Shown here: piece after piece, positions 23,278 to 33,868 of the stretch
How the letters are laid out: each line of letters begins with the position of its first letter
How positions within the stretch are numbered: position 1 is the stretch's first letter
NCBI GenBank assembly: GCA_009746045.1
Contig: RPFO01000104.1
Coordinates: 1,081,076 to 1,145,075, forward strand
Direction of reading: 5' to 3'
Length of the DNA stretch: 64,000 nucleotides
Source: Mesostigma viride
Taxonomy: Eukaryota; Streptophyta; Mesostigmatophyceae; Mesostigmatales; Mesostigmataceae
Translations under genes and position numbers: made by a program
Notes under the pieces: model-generated
Seen by the model: only the letters and a program-made list of their open reading frames with translations
What the model was told of the DNA's origin: nothing
The model's database searches: none

Positions 23278-23988
23278 ATGGCTAGTGATCACGAAGACAC
23301 CACCCTTGAGGCAGTAGACCGAGATTTCTTATTAAATGTGAAAAAATCGTATTTTCAGGGGGGCAAGGAGCTGTTAACGACTTTGAAGTTCTTGACTGAG
23401 TATCTCGGTCCAAACTGGGCCCAAAGGCTTACTACTATGTCTGAGGGTCGTTTGACATCCTTGGGACAGTTTCTCAAGACTGCAGGGCTCCAGATTAGTG
23501 AGGGGTCAAGTGATTCCGACATGGGTTCCATGTTGTGCAAGGCCATTACTCTAGAGATGAAGAAGCCCCCAGTGGCCACTGGGGGCAAGGGGAAGACTGG
23601 TCCAGCCAGGGGCGAAAGGACCCGAAAGGATCCTCCCAGCAACGGCACCGACGAGGAAGAGGAGGACGCGACGAGCTCTGAGGATTTTTTGGACGCGCGC
23701 GAGCAGCTGGCCCCTGCTGCTGCTCGCGCCAAGGGAAAGAAGTCTCAGGGCAGGAACCGAAAGCTGGCAGAGAATGCTGCCCTTCTGGCGGGCGTCCGCG
23801 AGCTCATCGGAGCGGAGTTGCAAGCCCTGGCGCGGGGGAAGAGGAGGGACGCGAGGAAAGGGAAGAGCCAGCGCGAGGACAAGGGGGGCAAGGGCCATCC
23901 GAAGAGCAAGCGCCAGGAGAAGAGACGCGCGCGGCGCGGGAGCAGCCCAGGCTCGACAGACACCAGCAGTGGGAGCGACGAGAGTCGC

Positions 23989-24069
<81 letters not shown>

Positions 24070-24810
24070 TCCGACAGCGAGAGCAGAGGCCGTGGCAGGG
24101 GCAGGGGTGGCGCTCGGTCGCGCCGCGACAAGTCCCGGGAGCGACGTGGGCATGGCAGGGGCCGTTCTGCGGAGCCCAAGGGGCGTCGGGATCGCTCCCG
24201 CGAGCGTCGCAAGGAGCGGCAGCGGTCCAGCAGCCGGAGCACGAGTCGGGACTCCTCCCAGCGGAGCTCGCGTCGATCGCGGGAGCGTGTGAGGGAGAGA
24301 GACCTGCGCCGAACCACCAAGGGGGTGCGTCTCCCCCGGCGAGCTTTCAAAGTGGCCTGGCGCCTGTTGGTCAAGGACCGCGACGACAGGGTGCTGCCGC
24401 TGCAGGTGCTGGATGCGCGCCAGGTCGCGCACGGGAGCCTGCAGGCCCGCTTGGCCCTTCGCAAGGAGCAGGAGGGCGTTGGGGCTGCACCGGGAGCCCC
24501 CCGCGGGTGGAAGAACAGCACGCACCATCTGGTGTGCAACAACCTGACCTACATTCTGGATGTGGCCATCCAAGAGCTGGGGGAGGATGTGGTGACGGAG
24601 CTGGCCTGCTTCGAGTACCTGGCGCGTGTGGTCGAGGCGTTCCTCATGGTGGAGAAGACCAGCGGCTGGAACAACGGGGCGATGCACCTGCTGCCACTGG
24701 TGGAGGGCAGTACTATTGGAAGCGCAGCAGCCCGGGCAGCGCGGAAGGCGGCTCGCCAGGAGGCGGAGCTGGCATCGGCGGCGGCGGCGGCGGCCAAAAA
24801 GGACAAGTGA
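23278..24810 (+). CDS. YR-2 gag: SR-rich, polyserine protein
   Basis: The ATG at 23278 (MASDHEDTT) is chosen because YR-1 has an equivalent start; the open frame before it has no ATG. The 510-residue product has an N-terminal helical domain (about 1-90), an acidic then highly basic linker, an uninterrupted serine run of more than 20 residues coded by AGC repeats, a long RS/SR-dipeptide region (about 275-345) like those of splicing factors, and a C-terminal helical domain (about 400-480) conserved with YR-1. It ends in an alanine-rich, lysine-tipped tail. It probably coats the RNA; the RS region may direct it to nuclear speckles or be phosphorylated (inference). Confidence 0.8.
23990..24062 (+). 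repeat. AGC trinucleotide microsatellite inside gag
   Basis: About 24 tandem AGC units, coding the polyserine tract. A repeat of this kind would vary in length between copies. Confidence 0.95.
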
Positions 24811-27800
24811 GGGGCAGGGGTGTGCTCCCGCTGCCAGTGAAGATGGTCCCCCGCTCGACCGCAGCCGCCTGCGATCCAACCGCAGGCTGCAGCGCGCTCT
24901 GCGTGCCAGAGCAAGGCTGCGGTGTCAAGAGCGGGCCACAAGGGGCCTGAACTGGCTGTGGGGCAGGACCCGGGAACGGTCCGGTGGACCGGCGGTGCAG
25001 CAGCAGGCTATTACTGCGAGCCCCTGCACCGTCGCCCAAAGGGCCGCCCTACAAGGGATGGAGGATGCTGCCCGCGTCTACAACCGCCGGCTTACCGCCG
25101 TAGCGGAGGCGACAGACACGGGGGACGCAGAGCCCGCGCCATACGGGCCGGGCGGTCAATACGAAATTATTGACCCGGAGAGGCTGGCACTGCCAAAAGG
25201 AGGAGCTGCAGGTAGTGTCAAGCTGCTGGACTGCCTGCCGGAGGCATGGCAGAGGACGTATGAGGACATAAACAACATTCTACAAAGATGCGACGCGGAG
25301 GCGGGGGCGTGGATGCGGCGGGGCCGGGTGTCTCATGGTTGTGCAAGCGATGCGGCGTACGCACGACTGAGCATCAGGCTGGCGGAGACGCGGATGATCG
25401 AGTACAGTGAGGAGGCGCCGCCTGTGGTGAACGGCTGTTTTGCCGTCCCCAAGAAAGACCCCGGGGTTGTGGAGCCCAGCGAACGACGGCAGCGGTTTAT
25501 AGGGAATATGGTGCCGTGCAACCGGCGCTTCCTCAAGCCGCCTACCTGTTACCTGCCTAACTTGGGCGAGGTCGCTGAGCTGAGTGTGGGGGCGCCATGC
25601 TATTCGGGCAAGACAGACCTTGACACCTACTATTACCGGTTCGAGGTACCTGAGAGCTGGCGCCCCTATTTCTCGCTGCCCCCCGTGTGGTCCGATGAGG
25701 TCGGCCAGCTGGGACGACGGCGAAAGTTGTACCCCAGGTTCCGGGTCCTTGTCATGGGCTGGAGCCACTCGGTGGTCCTTGCACAGGTTGCCCACCTGCA
25801 CTGTCTCTACGGGGCGGGGTGCTCGATGCCAAGAGAGGGCTGTCATATCCCATGCACTTGATGGGGGTGCGCACAGTGCGCGGGGATGGCATGGACCGGC
25901 TGGAGTTGGTGGAGAGCGCAGCCAGTGCAGCGTGGCGGCTGCTGCCGGAGGATCCCCCACATCCCGCTCAGCTGGTCATGATCGATGATCTGGGGGTCAC
26001 CCATGGGCGGAGCGCGGAGGAGACCAACGCCGTGCTCACCAAGGCGTGCGAGGAGAGCTACGGTCCCAAGGGGTTGGTGGTCAACGAGAAGAAGGTGGAG
26101 AGAGCTGAGGAGGGGCGCCCGGTGGAAATCTTGGGGATTGAGTTCTGCCAGGACGGGTCCATGCGGCCGAGCGCGGCCCGGATGGCGGCCTTGGTGCGCG
26201 ACACGCAGGCAATGCTGGGGCGTGGACGGGCCACTTACCACCAACTGGCCTCGTTGCTGGGACGGTGGGTGTGGGTCCACTTGCTGCGTCGGGGTCTACT
26301 GTCCATCTGGTTTCACGCCTACCGCTTGCTGCAGCAAGTCCTGGTGCACAAGCGGGGCTGGAGCTATCGGCTGTGGGGTAGTGTAAGGGAAGAGCTCCAG
26401 GCTGCAATGGACTTGGCCCCGCTGGTGCATGCGCAGCGCGACCAGCCCCTGAGCTGCACCGTGGTGGCCACTGATGCGTCAACCCACGGTTCTGGGGTGG
26501 TGTACAGCCGGTGGGAGGCGCCTGCGGTGCGTGGCCTGTCCAACTGTCGGGAGCGGAAGGGCTGGAAGACGCTCTGTGTGGACTCTGAGACGGCCAGCGT
26601 GGAGCGCACAGGGGAGATTGAGCACCGAGCCATGGCAGCGGCGCAGTGGCGGACCGCTCTTGCCCACCGGTGGCTCGATCCCTCGGCCCACATCAACGAG
26701 AAGGAGATTCGTGCGGCTGTGCAAGGGATCGAGTGGGGCCTGCGCTCACAGGTTCACTGGCAGCAACGTCACGTGCGGCTGGTGGACAATTCGGCAGTTG
26801 TCGGTGCGCTCGTCAAAGGGCGTTCGTCGTCCTACCGGCTGAACGCCTGGTGCCGCCGGGCGATCGCGCTAGGGCTGGCCAGCAACACCCGCTACCACTG
26901 GGTGTATGTGAGGTCGGAGCGCAACCCGGCCGACGCGCCCAGTCGTGGTCGATGGGTGCGCAACCTCACTGCGGATGGCGACGTGGAGAGCAATCCGGGG
27001 CCACATGGGCGGCAGGAATTGCTGGAGGCCACTGTGCAGCCCAGCACGCTAGCTGCATATCACCGAGCGCTGAGGGCGTACGTGGAGTATGGTCAACCCC
27101 TCGCTCCCGTGGCCAAGACGGAGGCGGAAGGCGTCTTTTGTGAGTGGCTGGTCAGCGTGTATGAGGAAGGGGGAAGCCGGACCATGGTTGTGCGCGCATT
27201 ATGCGGGCTGCAGCTGTACTTCCCCAACGAGATTAAGGGGTGGTACGAGGCGCGTCGCTTGCTGGCCGGCTGGGCGCGACGAGTTCCCGTGCAGAGCCCT
27301 CACCCCGTCCCGTGGCAGCTACTGTACCTCGTGGCAAACATTCTTCGTGCACAAGGCTCGATATTAGCTGCCTGCTGCTGCATCATTGTTTTTCAGCAAT
27401 ACTTGCGCATCGGAGAAGCGTTCAAGCTTCGCGTGGGGGACGTGGCTCTGCGCGGGGACTTCCGCCTGGGGCCCAGTAACCAGGGTGCGCTGCTGCTACG
27501 CGACCCCAAGACAGCCAAGGGCCAGGCCCAGGCAGTGGTGGTTGTTGAGCCCCTTTCACTCACGTTGCTTGGCGCCCTGTGTGCTGGGCGGGCGCACGAG
27601 GAGCTGCTCTTTGGCGCACTCAGCTACAGCCGTTTCTTGCGGCGGTGGCACGCCGCCTGGGACCTCCTTGGCTTGCGGGGGATGTTTTCACCCTACAGCA
27701 TGCGCCACGGGGGGGCCACCCATGACTACCTGCGCGGGGTACCAATCGCGGACATCCAAAAGCGTGGCCGGTGGCGCCAGTTTTCGTCCGTGGACCATTA

Positions 27801-27969
27801 CGTGGGGCTCCACCGCGCCCTGCAGGTGCGGGTGCCCCAGGTGGTGTGGGACCTCGCGGGCAGACTGCCCCCCGTGACTGGCGTCGTCACTTTGGGCCGT
27901 AGATTTCGGCCATACTTCGGTGAGGCGCACTCTAGCGGACACGCTAGGGCTTCACCAGCTGGAGGGTAA
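24811..27969 (+). CDS. YR-2 pol: RT - RNase H - 2A - tyrosine recombinase
   Basis: Pol lies in the +1 frame relative to gag and may start inside its end; I place the left edge just after the gag stop. Landmarks match YR-1: KTDLDTYYYRF, LVMIDDLG, VVATDASTHGSG, NEKEIRAAV, RLVDNSAVVG, NPADAPSRG, then LTADGDVESNPGP (26965-27003), then the recombinase with YLRIGEAFKLRVGDV, SMRHGGATHDY, RGRW and DHYVG. One frame change near 25818 occurs in a G run (GGGGCGGGG); one more G restores the frame seen in YR-1. The catalytic residues of all three enzymes are present. The 2A predicts separate RT-RNase H and recombinase proteins from one message. Confidence 0.9.
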
Positions 27970-28036
27970 GGATGTGCCCTCCCATGGCTCCTGACGCGGT
28001 TTCCAGATGTACGGCCTGCGGCCAGGTTGGAGATGC

Positions 28037-28182
28037 GGGTCAAGTGGAAGCGGCGGCCAGGGACTGCCAAAAAATATTTTATGTCTCTCTGTCTACTAAG
28101 TCCGGTCGGCTTCAACATATAGTGTAATAAACAAGTTCTGGTGCCCTTCAACCAGAAGTGGACCTAGGCAATGCACAGTGGA
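28037..28182 (+). repeat. YR-2 B1 repeat
   Basis: 146 bp matching B2 at 28734-28879. Contains AATAAACAAGTTCTGGTGCC, almost the same poly(A) region as in the B repeat of YR-1, which suggests a shared 3'-end signal. Confidence 0.88.
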
Positions 28183-28700
28183 TGATTGATCTTACGATCG
28201 GGATTCCCTGATTTTGCCTGGGGGAGCGGAGGGATGGAGGTGCGCCGCTACCTTGGAGGCGCTACACCGTTGCCCAGTGGTGCAAGTCGACATGCGGGAG
28301 CCAAACGGGGTGGCCACGCCCTCTCTGGAGGGTCTGACAGCCTTGGATGGGCCTCAGATGTAGTTCGAACTAGTTCAAAGTTAGTACAGGTAGTACACTA
28401 GTTCAAACTAGTTCAAACGAGTTCAATCTACTTCAACTAGTATCCAGGGACCCTCAAGATATGCCAGGTGGTTGCTGAACGGTTCTGGCATGACAGAACA
28501 TGTGTGACATCATAAAAATGTAGTACAATGTTGAAAAAAGTAGTATCAGGGTCCTAGATCTAGTACAGTTGTATTCTGAGGTCATTCTTACATGGAGCGC
28601 CGCGCCAGCGGGGCGCCGCACTTGCGTGTGTCACGGATGCAACGTTGATGCGATGTATTTCAAGGTGGTGATGGCTGCCAAGCCAGCTTATCAGTTTTCC
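28183..28700 (+). repeat. YR-2 A2 repeat
   Basis: Copy of A1, directly following B1. Confidence 0.9.
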
Positions 28701-28714
28701 CCACCCACCCACCC
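28699..28714 (+). promoter_or_regulatory. C-rich (i-motif / G-quadruplex on the other strand) tract in the A2/B2 spacer
   Basis: CCCCACCCACCCACCC lies between A2 and B2. It has the same sense-strand polarity as the tract at 11612-11627 in the minus-oriented YR-1. Confidence 0.7.
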
Positions 28715-28733
28715 TTTTCTGTTTTGTCTTGGG

Positions 28734-28879
28734 GGGTCAAGTGGAAGCGGCGGCCAGGGACTGCCAAAAAATATTTTATGTCTCTCTCTCTACTAAGTCC
28801 GGTCGGCTTCAACATATAGTGTAATAAACAAGTTCTGGTGCCCTTCAACCAGAAGTGGACCCAGGCAATGCACAGTGGA
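28734..28879 (+). repeat. YR-2 B2 repeat
   Basis: Terminal copy of B1; its outer end CACAGTGGA abuts the piggyBac relic. Confidence 0.88.
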
Positions 28880-31241
28880 AGGGTCATTCCAGCCAGCAAG
28901 ACCAGGAGCTCACAAGCTCTGCTGACGAGTTGCTGTGCAAATGACATATGGCTCAGCGAGGAGAGCCGCCACCCTGCCGCCTGTCCACTGATTGGTGCAC
29001 AGCTCATCGGCCAGCTTGCTCAAGAAGCCAGCATGGCTGAAGATGTCAGGGCGGCCAGCGCGGGTGAGCTTGTGCAGGATGAAGGCGTTGGTAACCGAGT
29101 TGGCCAGGTGGCCAGTTGCAGCCCTGTGCCACCAAATGCGCGTCACGAGCGCATCCTGCACAGGGTATTCAGCCCCGAGCTGGTCCTGCAAGTCCACACC
29201 CTTGTAGGTCCCCCAGTAGATCGGCACCAGGCTGGGGGCAGGCACCGTGATGCGGATGTCGCGGCCCCCATGGCGGCTGACCTCCACCTCCGTGAGCGGG
29301 ATCCCCTTGGACGCCATCCACACCGTCTTCATGTCCTGCCACGCCACGAGGGTGAGCCCATCCTGATCGACAGCCCGCGCGTAGTCCCCCTGCTCCGGCC
29401 TGCGCCCCAGCTGGTCCTTGACCTCCCTGAAGGGAAGCCCGCGCCGAATTGGGCATGATAGTGCCCACCACCGGGTGGCCCTGCACGTCATGGAGCTCCT
29501 CCAGCATGTCGCGGCTGGTGTAGAAGCGGTCGGTGGCGATCCTTCACGGGTGCGGCAGCTCACCCGCCAGCATCTTGGTGATCCTATACGTGTGCTGCTC
29601 CTCGGGCAGCTTGTCGTAGGTGTGCGCGTGGTAGAGGAAGCCCGTCGGCCAGTCGCAGACGCAATACTGCTTGATGTGGAACGGGGAGGGCTTGGTCGGG
29701 TTATAGCACCGGATGGGGCACAGCTTGTGCCGTGTCGAGATGGAGCGCTCGTCGATGGCAGCCTGCTCCCCTGGCACGAAGTACTTCTTGTATGCCGCAT
29801 TCAGCAGCTCCTCCAGCCAGAGGAACTGGAAGAGCCTCCACTCGCGTGTCTGGCGGTTCTCAGGGCGGTCTGCGGTGTTCCTGAAATGGAGATAGCGGCA
29901 AATCTGGTCAAACCTGAACTCAGACATCACGTGCTGCAGGTTGACAGGAGCTGCAGCGCCCATGGGCAGCCCAGAAAAGTAGTCTCCCCTTGCAGGCAGA
30001 TGCACAAGCGACATTGTGATGATGATGCCCAAGAACTTGCCGAGCTCGTGGATAGACATTGGTGTCCAATCCCGAGCTCCAGCCTTGCCAGCAGCTCGCT
30101 GCTGATCAGCATACCGGTTGGTCTCAGCAACGATGGGCTCGAGCACAGTCTTGGGATCCCAAAACAGACGGAACAGCTCGAGAGGACCAAACCTGTGCGC
30201 ACGGCCGGGAATGTTCTTGTATGTCACCTTGCCGTCAAAGGCCGGCGCAGGTATCTCGGGCAGAATTCCATCCTCCGGCTTTCCTGTCCCGAAAATTCAG
30301 TCACCATCCTCCTGAGCACGACCAGCCGCACCGTCATCAGGCTGCTCCTCATCGTCGGACTCGACCAGGTCTGGCACCTCGTCCTGCTCCTCATCAGCGC
30401 TGCCTTCAGACTTGTCGTCTGCAGGCGGGGCTGGCTGCGGCCGACGCCTTCTGGGTGGATTCTGGCGTGCCGGTGCTCTGGCCGAACGGCCAGACTTGCG
30501 CTTGGCACGCTTCTTGACCGGGGAAACCGAAATATCCTCGCTGTCGCCATCGCTAGCTGAGGAGGGGTCAGATTCGTCGTCGGCACCCCCCGACACCCCA
30601 CCGTCGTCAACATCATCCTGCACTGCGGCATCGCCATCATTCTCATCGCCACCGTCACCATCTACCGAGCCTGCAGCCTCGGCGACCTTCCAATGATAAA
30701 CCTGCGCCTTGGTGAAGTCGTATTTCTTCGGATCGCCCTCGAAAAGACATTTCGCGATAGTGCATGCGCGGTTCAGCGACACTACAGACCCAGGAATGCG
30801 CACAGTATCATGATTTTCCCCGAAATTCTCGCGTGCCCAGCCAGCACCGAATATAGCCCGTGGTACCGAAAGCTGAGTTCCACGTCTGAGCAAAAATCCT
30901 GACTGCGCGCCACCGGGAGGCGACGCCATGACTGCCGTCGTTACTCGTCGTTTTCGCGGTCTTCGTCGTTTTGGCTCGTTTTGGTCATTTTTTTCGCGCC
31001 CAAAGTTACCTTTGGACCAGGGTACCCCCCTGGATATTTCTGTTCATAGCTCCCTGTCCAGGTGTCCAAAAGTAGCAAACCAGGGGTGTACGTGAAAGTA
31101 CAAATCTAGATCTCGAAGCTGGTCCAAACAGAATATTCAAAAGTTTGCTAGAATTATAGCTAGTTCTGCCACAAACTCGGTCCGTTTTAGTGGACTTAGA
31201 AAAACTCAGTCCACGAAAACGGACCGAGTACGGTTTAAGGG
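28880..31241 (-). mobile_element. piggyBac-like transposon, right end present, left end lost
   Basis: The element carries a decayed transposase gene and has one recognisable terminus at 31241, CCCTTAAACCGTACTCGG read inward, next to TTAA (31242-31245). The subterminal region repeats CGGTCCG/ACTCAGTCC motifs also found at 38400 and 49830. The other terminus is missing; only about 30 bp separate the transposase stop from the B2 end of YR-2, so the YR insertion or an associated deletion removed it. Confidence 0.75.
28910..30929 (-). pseudogene. piggyBac transposase (DDE_Tnp_1_7 type)
   Basis: Read leftward from ATG 30929: an acidic, basic-patched N-terminus (including KKRAKRKSGRS, a possible nuclear signal), then the transposase core starting near 30230 (ELFRLFWDPKTVLEPIV, FLGIIITMSLVHLPARGDYF). 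The catalytic aspartates appear as ATDRFYTSRDM, a second in VAWQDMKTVWMASKG, and a third in YKGVDLQDQL, the order used by piggyBac. Two in-frame TGA codons (30297-30299 and 29544-29546) and a one-base insertion near 29455 break the gene. Both TGAs could come from CGA by C-to-T change. A cysteine-rich C-terminal finger is not seen. Confidence 0.85.
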
Positions 31242-31245
31242 TTAA
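31242..31245. repeat. TTAA target site of the piggyBac element
   Basis: TTAA directly outside the terminal CCCTTAAACC; the matching duplicate at the lost left end is not visible. Confidence 0.6.
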
Positions 31246-31250
31246 GTTGC

Positions 31251-31310
31251 GTTCCCGCGTTAAGTTGCCGCGCCAAGTTTTAGGGGGCGATCGCAACTTA
31301 ACGCGGGAAT
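31251..31310. repeat. Inverted repeat, 18-bp arms, 24-nt loop
   Basis: Arms 31251-31268 and 31293-31310 are complementary at 17 of 18 positions and each contains CGCGTTAAG. GTTAAGTTGC is also directly repeated at 31241 and 31259. Function unknown; it lies six bases outside the piggyBac TTAA. Confidence 0.7.
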
Positions 31311-31728
31311 GACTGTATATCACCTACAGTCACACTACACACAGTTGGTAACCGGCTGGTCGATACGTGGTACCTCTTCAGTTCACCTAACTATAATCCT
31401 ATTGCGGGTATTTCCTCGTAAATGGTGGGAGAGCGATCGCACAAATGGTGCTCACCACTAGACACTCCCGGCCAGTCAGGCTCGAAACACACGCCCTGAT
31501 CAAGCATGCTATTTCCGGCCCCACCGTCTAGGTCATCTAGTCGCTCTACACGTAAGCCAGCCATAATTTCAATGCACAAGGATACACATTTCCATCACCA
31601 TTCATCTTCATCATCCTGAACGACTCGAACACGCGGACAAGAAAACGGCAGGCTCGAGCTACCATATTCCAGATTCTCCCGATTTCTGGCCTGCGTTGGT
31701 TGTCTCCTTGATATTCCTATTGGTTAAT
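31311..31728. other. No gene seen
   Basis: Stops in all frames and no recognisable repeat except the flank of the next element. Confidence 0.4.
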
Positions 31729-32191
31729 CGGATTTCTCTGAAAATAGTTTATTAAACAGCATGCGGGAAAGAAAGGGCCGCCACAACCTTGTGGCTGTAC
31801 ATGCAGAAAGGCTTGTTAGACAAATGGGGACGGCTTGTTGTTTACCGGGGAATCCTACTGGCAACTAGCTTTGCCTTTTGTAAGTCAGGCGCCGTTTGTT
31901 TGAACGGCCGGCCATGTGTTGAATGCTGACGGAAGTTGCGTCAAAAAGCTGTAATAAAATCTGATGTAACCAGCACTCACCAATTGATTGGTGTGCTGCT
32001 TGGTTGGGTAGTGTGTTCAGGGTTGCATTCGAAGAGTACACATGGCCTGACAGCTCAGACGTGTGACAGATGAGCTGGCTGGCTGAATTATTAAATTGTC
32101 AGCGTTAGGATATTTCTGGTTTTGCCGTTTTCCATTTTGACGGTAGGCTTGATAAGCATGGTCGGCGGGTTGTGACCCGTAATTGTTTCTT
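31729..32191 (+). repeat. YR-3 A1 repeat
   Basis: 463 bp, differing from A2 by a 2-nt indel (TTAGACAAATG versus TTAGAGACAAATG) and very few other bases. Confidence 0.9.
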
Positions 32192-33142
32192 TGAATGTGC
32201 TCACTGAAGCAGTATGCGCGGCCTCGCTGCTATGGCGGCGGGGCTAAAGAAAATTAGGCAAAGACCCCGTCCTTGCCTGCTATGAAGTCGCGGGCTTTGC
32301 GACTTCACGGCAGGTAGGGGCGGTTTGAACGGAACGGAAATTTCGCGTTACCAATGTGCCAAGTGGTTCTGGTTGGCACCTTGCTGGGCAGCGTCTCGGT
32401 GGTCATAGAAAGTGGGCTGGGCGCCCCGCCCCGGCTGCTGGTAATTCCAGCAGCGGAGCCAATCATGTCGACTAAGAAGTCCGCAGCTGATGCGGAAACT
32501 GTGCGAAGGTCAATAGATTAATTTGGATTCCATGAGACTGCGCTGGTAGTCAGTCAGCGGCCCACCGCCTAGGGCGCTGCATGGCGCTGCCTTCGGCTTG
32601 GTGCGCGGCCCTTTTTTGTTATGGGCCAGCGAGGGATATAAGGGTGACGCGCGGCCGGCTAATTTCTTGCGTTCCGGAAGAAAATATATTTGCAAAATTC
32701 CCACAAAAGGAACCGAGTATCGGAAAGGCGTCTCGGCTGACAGTGGCAGTGTCTGGCCTTGTCGTCTCTCCCTGCTCAGCACCCGGCAGGTAGCGGTTCA
32801 AACCCTGGTGGCGTCGGAATGCGAATTTTCTGGGTTTTTATCCGGAATAATATTTTGCTGAGGCGGCTCCGCGGATTCGCTAACCTTTTATTGTCGGGCC
32901 CCTTAGGGGGTTATTATAGCCTTGTGCGGGCTGAGTTGCCATGAAGGAGATGTTGCGACACGCCCCACTTTGTGGTCTTTTATGGAAGCGGCTACCCTCG
33001 AGGCTGCTCGGAAGAGGGGGGGGGGTCTTCTCCTTTTCTTTGTTCACTGTTATTGGGGCAACAGTGATCCTATCAAGTTTTGTTTCCTGAGCGGCGACAG
33101 TGCGGGGGAGGAGGGTAATGGCGCCAGGGACTGGGGTGGATC

Positions 33143-33263
33143 GGGGGGCTCTTGCTCCTGCATGCGAGGGAGACGAGATGACTACTTAAACCTGCCTTTG
33201 GCAGGGGCTCTACTCATTGTTTTCAATCAAATGCTGGTTTTTTGGGAGCTCAAGTGTCATAAT
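33143..33263 (+). repeat. YR-3 B1 repeat
   Basis: 121 bp beginning GGGGGGCTCTTGCTCC, matching B2 except for one extra base in the latter. Confidence 0.9.
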
Positions 33264-33728
33264 CGGATTTCTCTGAAAATAGTTTACTAAACAGCATGCG
33301 GGAAAGAAAGGGCCGCCACAACCTTGTGGCTGTACATGCAGAAAGGCTTGTTAGAGACAAATGGGGACGGCTTGTTGTTTACCGGGGAATCCTACTGGCA
33401 ACTAGCTTTGCCTTTTGTAAGTCAGGCGCCGTTTGTTTGAACGGCCGGCCATGTGTTGAATGCTGACGGAAGTTGCGTCAAAAAGCTGTAATAAAATCTG
33501 ATGTAACCAGCACTCACCAATTGATTGGTGTGCTGCTTGGTTGGGTAGTGTGTTCAGGGTTGCATTCGAAGAGTACACATGGCCTGACAGCTCAGACGTG
33601 TGACAGATGAGCTGGCTGGCTGAATTATTAAATTGTCAGCGTTAGGATATTTCTGGTTTTGCCGTTTTCCATTTTGACGGTAGGCTTGATAAGCATGGTC
33701 GGCGGGTTGTGACCCGTAATTGTTTCTT
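33264..33728 (+). repeat. YR-3 A2 repeat
   Basis: Copy of A1 directly after B1. Confidence 0.9.
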
Positions 33729-33744
33729 CCCACCCATCCCACCC
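33729..33744 (+). promoter_or_regulatory. C-rich (i-motif / G-quadruplex) tract in the A2/B2 spacer
   Basis: CCCACCCATCCCACCC: four C-tracts with loops of 1-2 bases, at the same position and polarity as in YR-1 and YR-2 although the flanking A and B repeats are unrelated in sequence. Confidence 0.7.
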
Positions 33745-33746
33745 TT

Positions 33747-33868
33747 GGGGGGCTCTTGCTCCTGCATGCGAGGGAGACGAGATGACTACTTAAACCTGCC
33801 TTTGGCAGGGGCTCTACTCATTGTTTTCAATCAAATGCTGGTTTTCTTGGGAGCTCAAGTGTCATAAT
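33747..33868 (+). repeat. YR-3 B2 repeat
   Basis: Terminal copy of B1 ending GTGTCATAAT, next to the tandem repeat. Confidence 0.9.

Larger units (their letters stand above)
22526..28879 (+). mobile_element. Autonomous tyrosine-recombinase retrotransposon with split direct repeats (YR-2)
   Basis: Order on the plus strand: A1 (22526-23034), gag (23278-24810), pol (to 27969), B1 (28037-28182), A2 (28183-28700), C-rich spacer, B2 (28734-28879). A and B repeats differ in sequence from those of YR-1, so this is a separate family with the same architecture. The A1 start TGATTGATCTTACG matches A2, and B1|A2 is contiguous as in a circle. The left flank ends AGCAGCC and the right flank starts AGGGTC, without an evident target duplication. 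A fragment of the same family is at 1257-2060. Confidence 0.92.
31729..33868 (+). mobile_element. Non-autonomous split-direct-repeat YR element (YR-3, TOC1-like)
   Basis: A1 (31729-32191) equals A2 (33264-33728); B1 (33143-33263) equals B2 (33747-33868); B1 and A2 are contiguous; A2 and B2 are separated by a C-rich spacer. The interior of about 950 bp has no RT, RNase H or recombinase frame. The element is therefore an SDR element mobilised in trans. Flanks GGTTAAT and AAAAATACCC rejoin to the TTAATAAAAATACCC start of the tandem repeat at 33869, as seen intact at 34020 and 50408, so the insertion caused no target duplication beyond shared AAT. The orientation is assigned by analogy with YR-1 and YR-2. 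Confidence 0.85.

Noticed and set aside
23551-24879. 442-codon open frame on the minus strand with long alanine run
   Set aside because: It is the antisense shadow of the AGC repeat and RS region of YR-2 gag.
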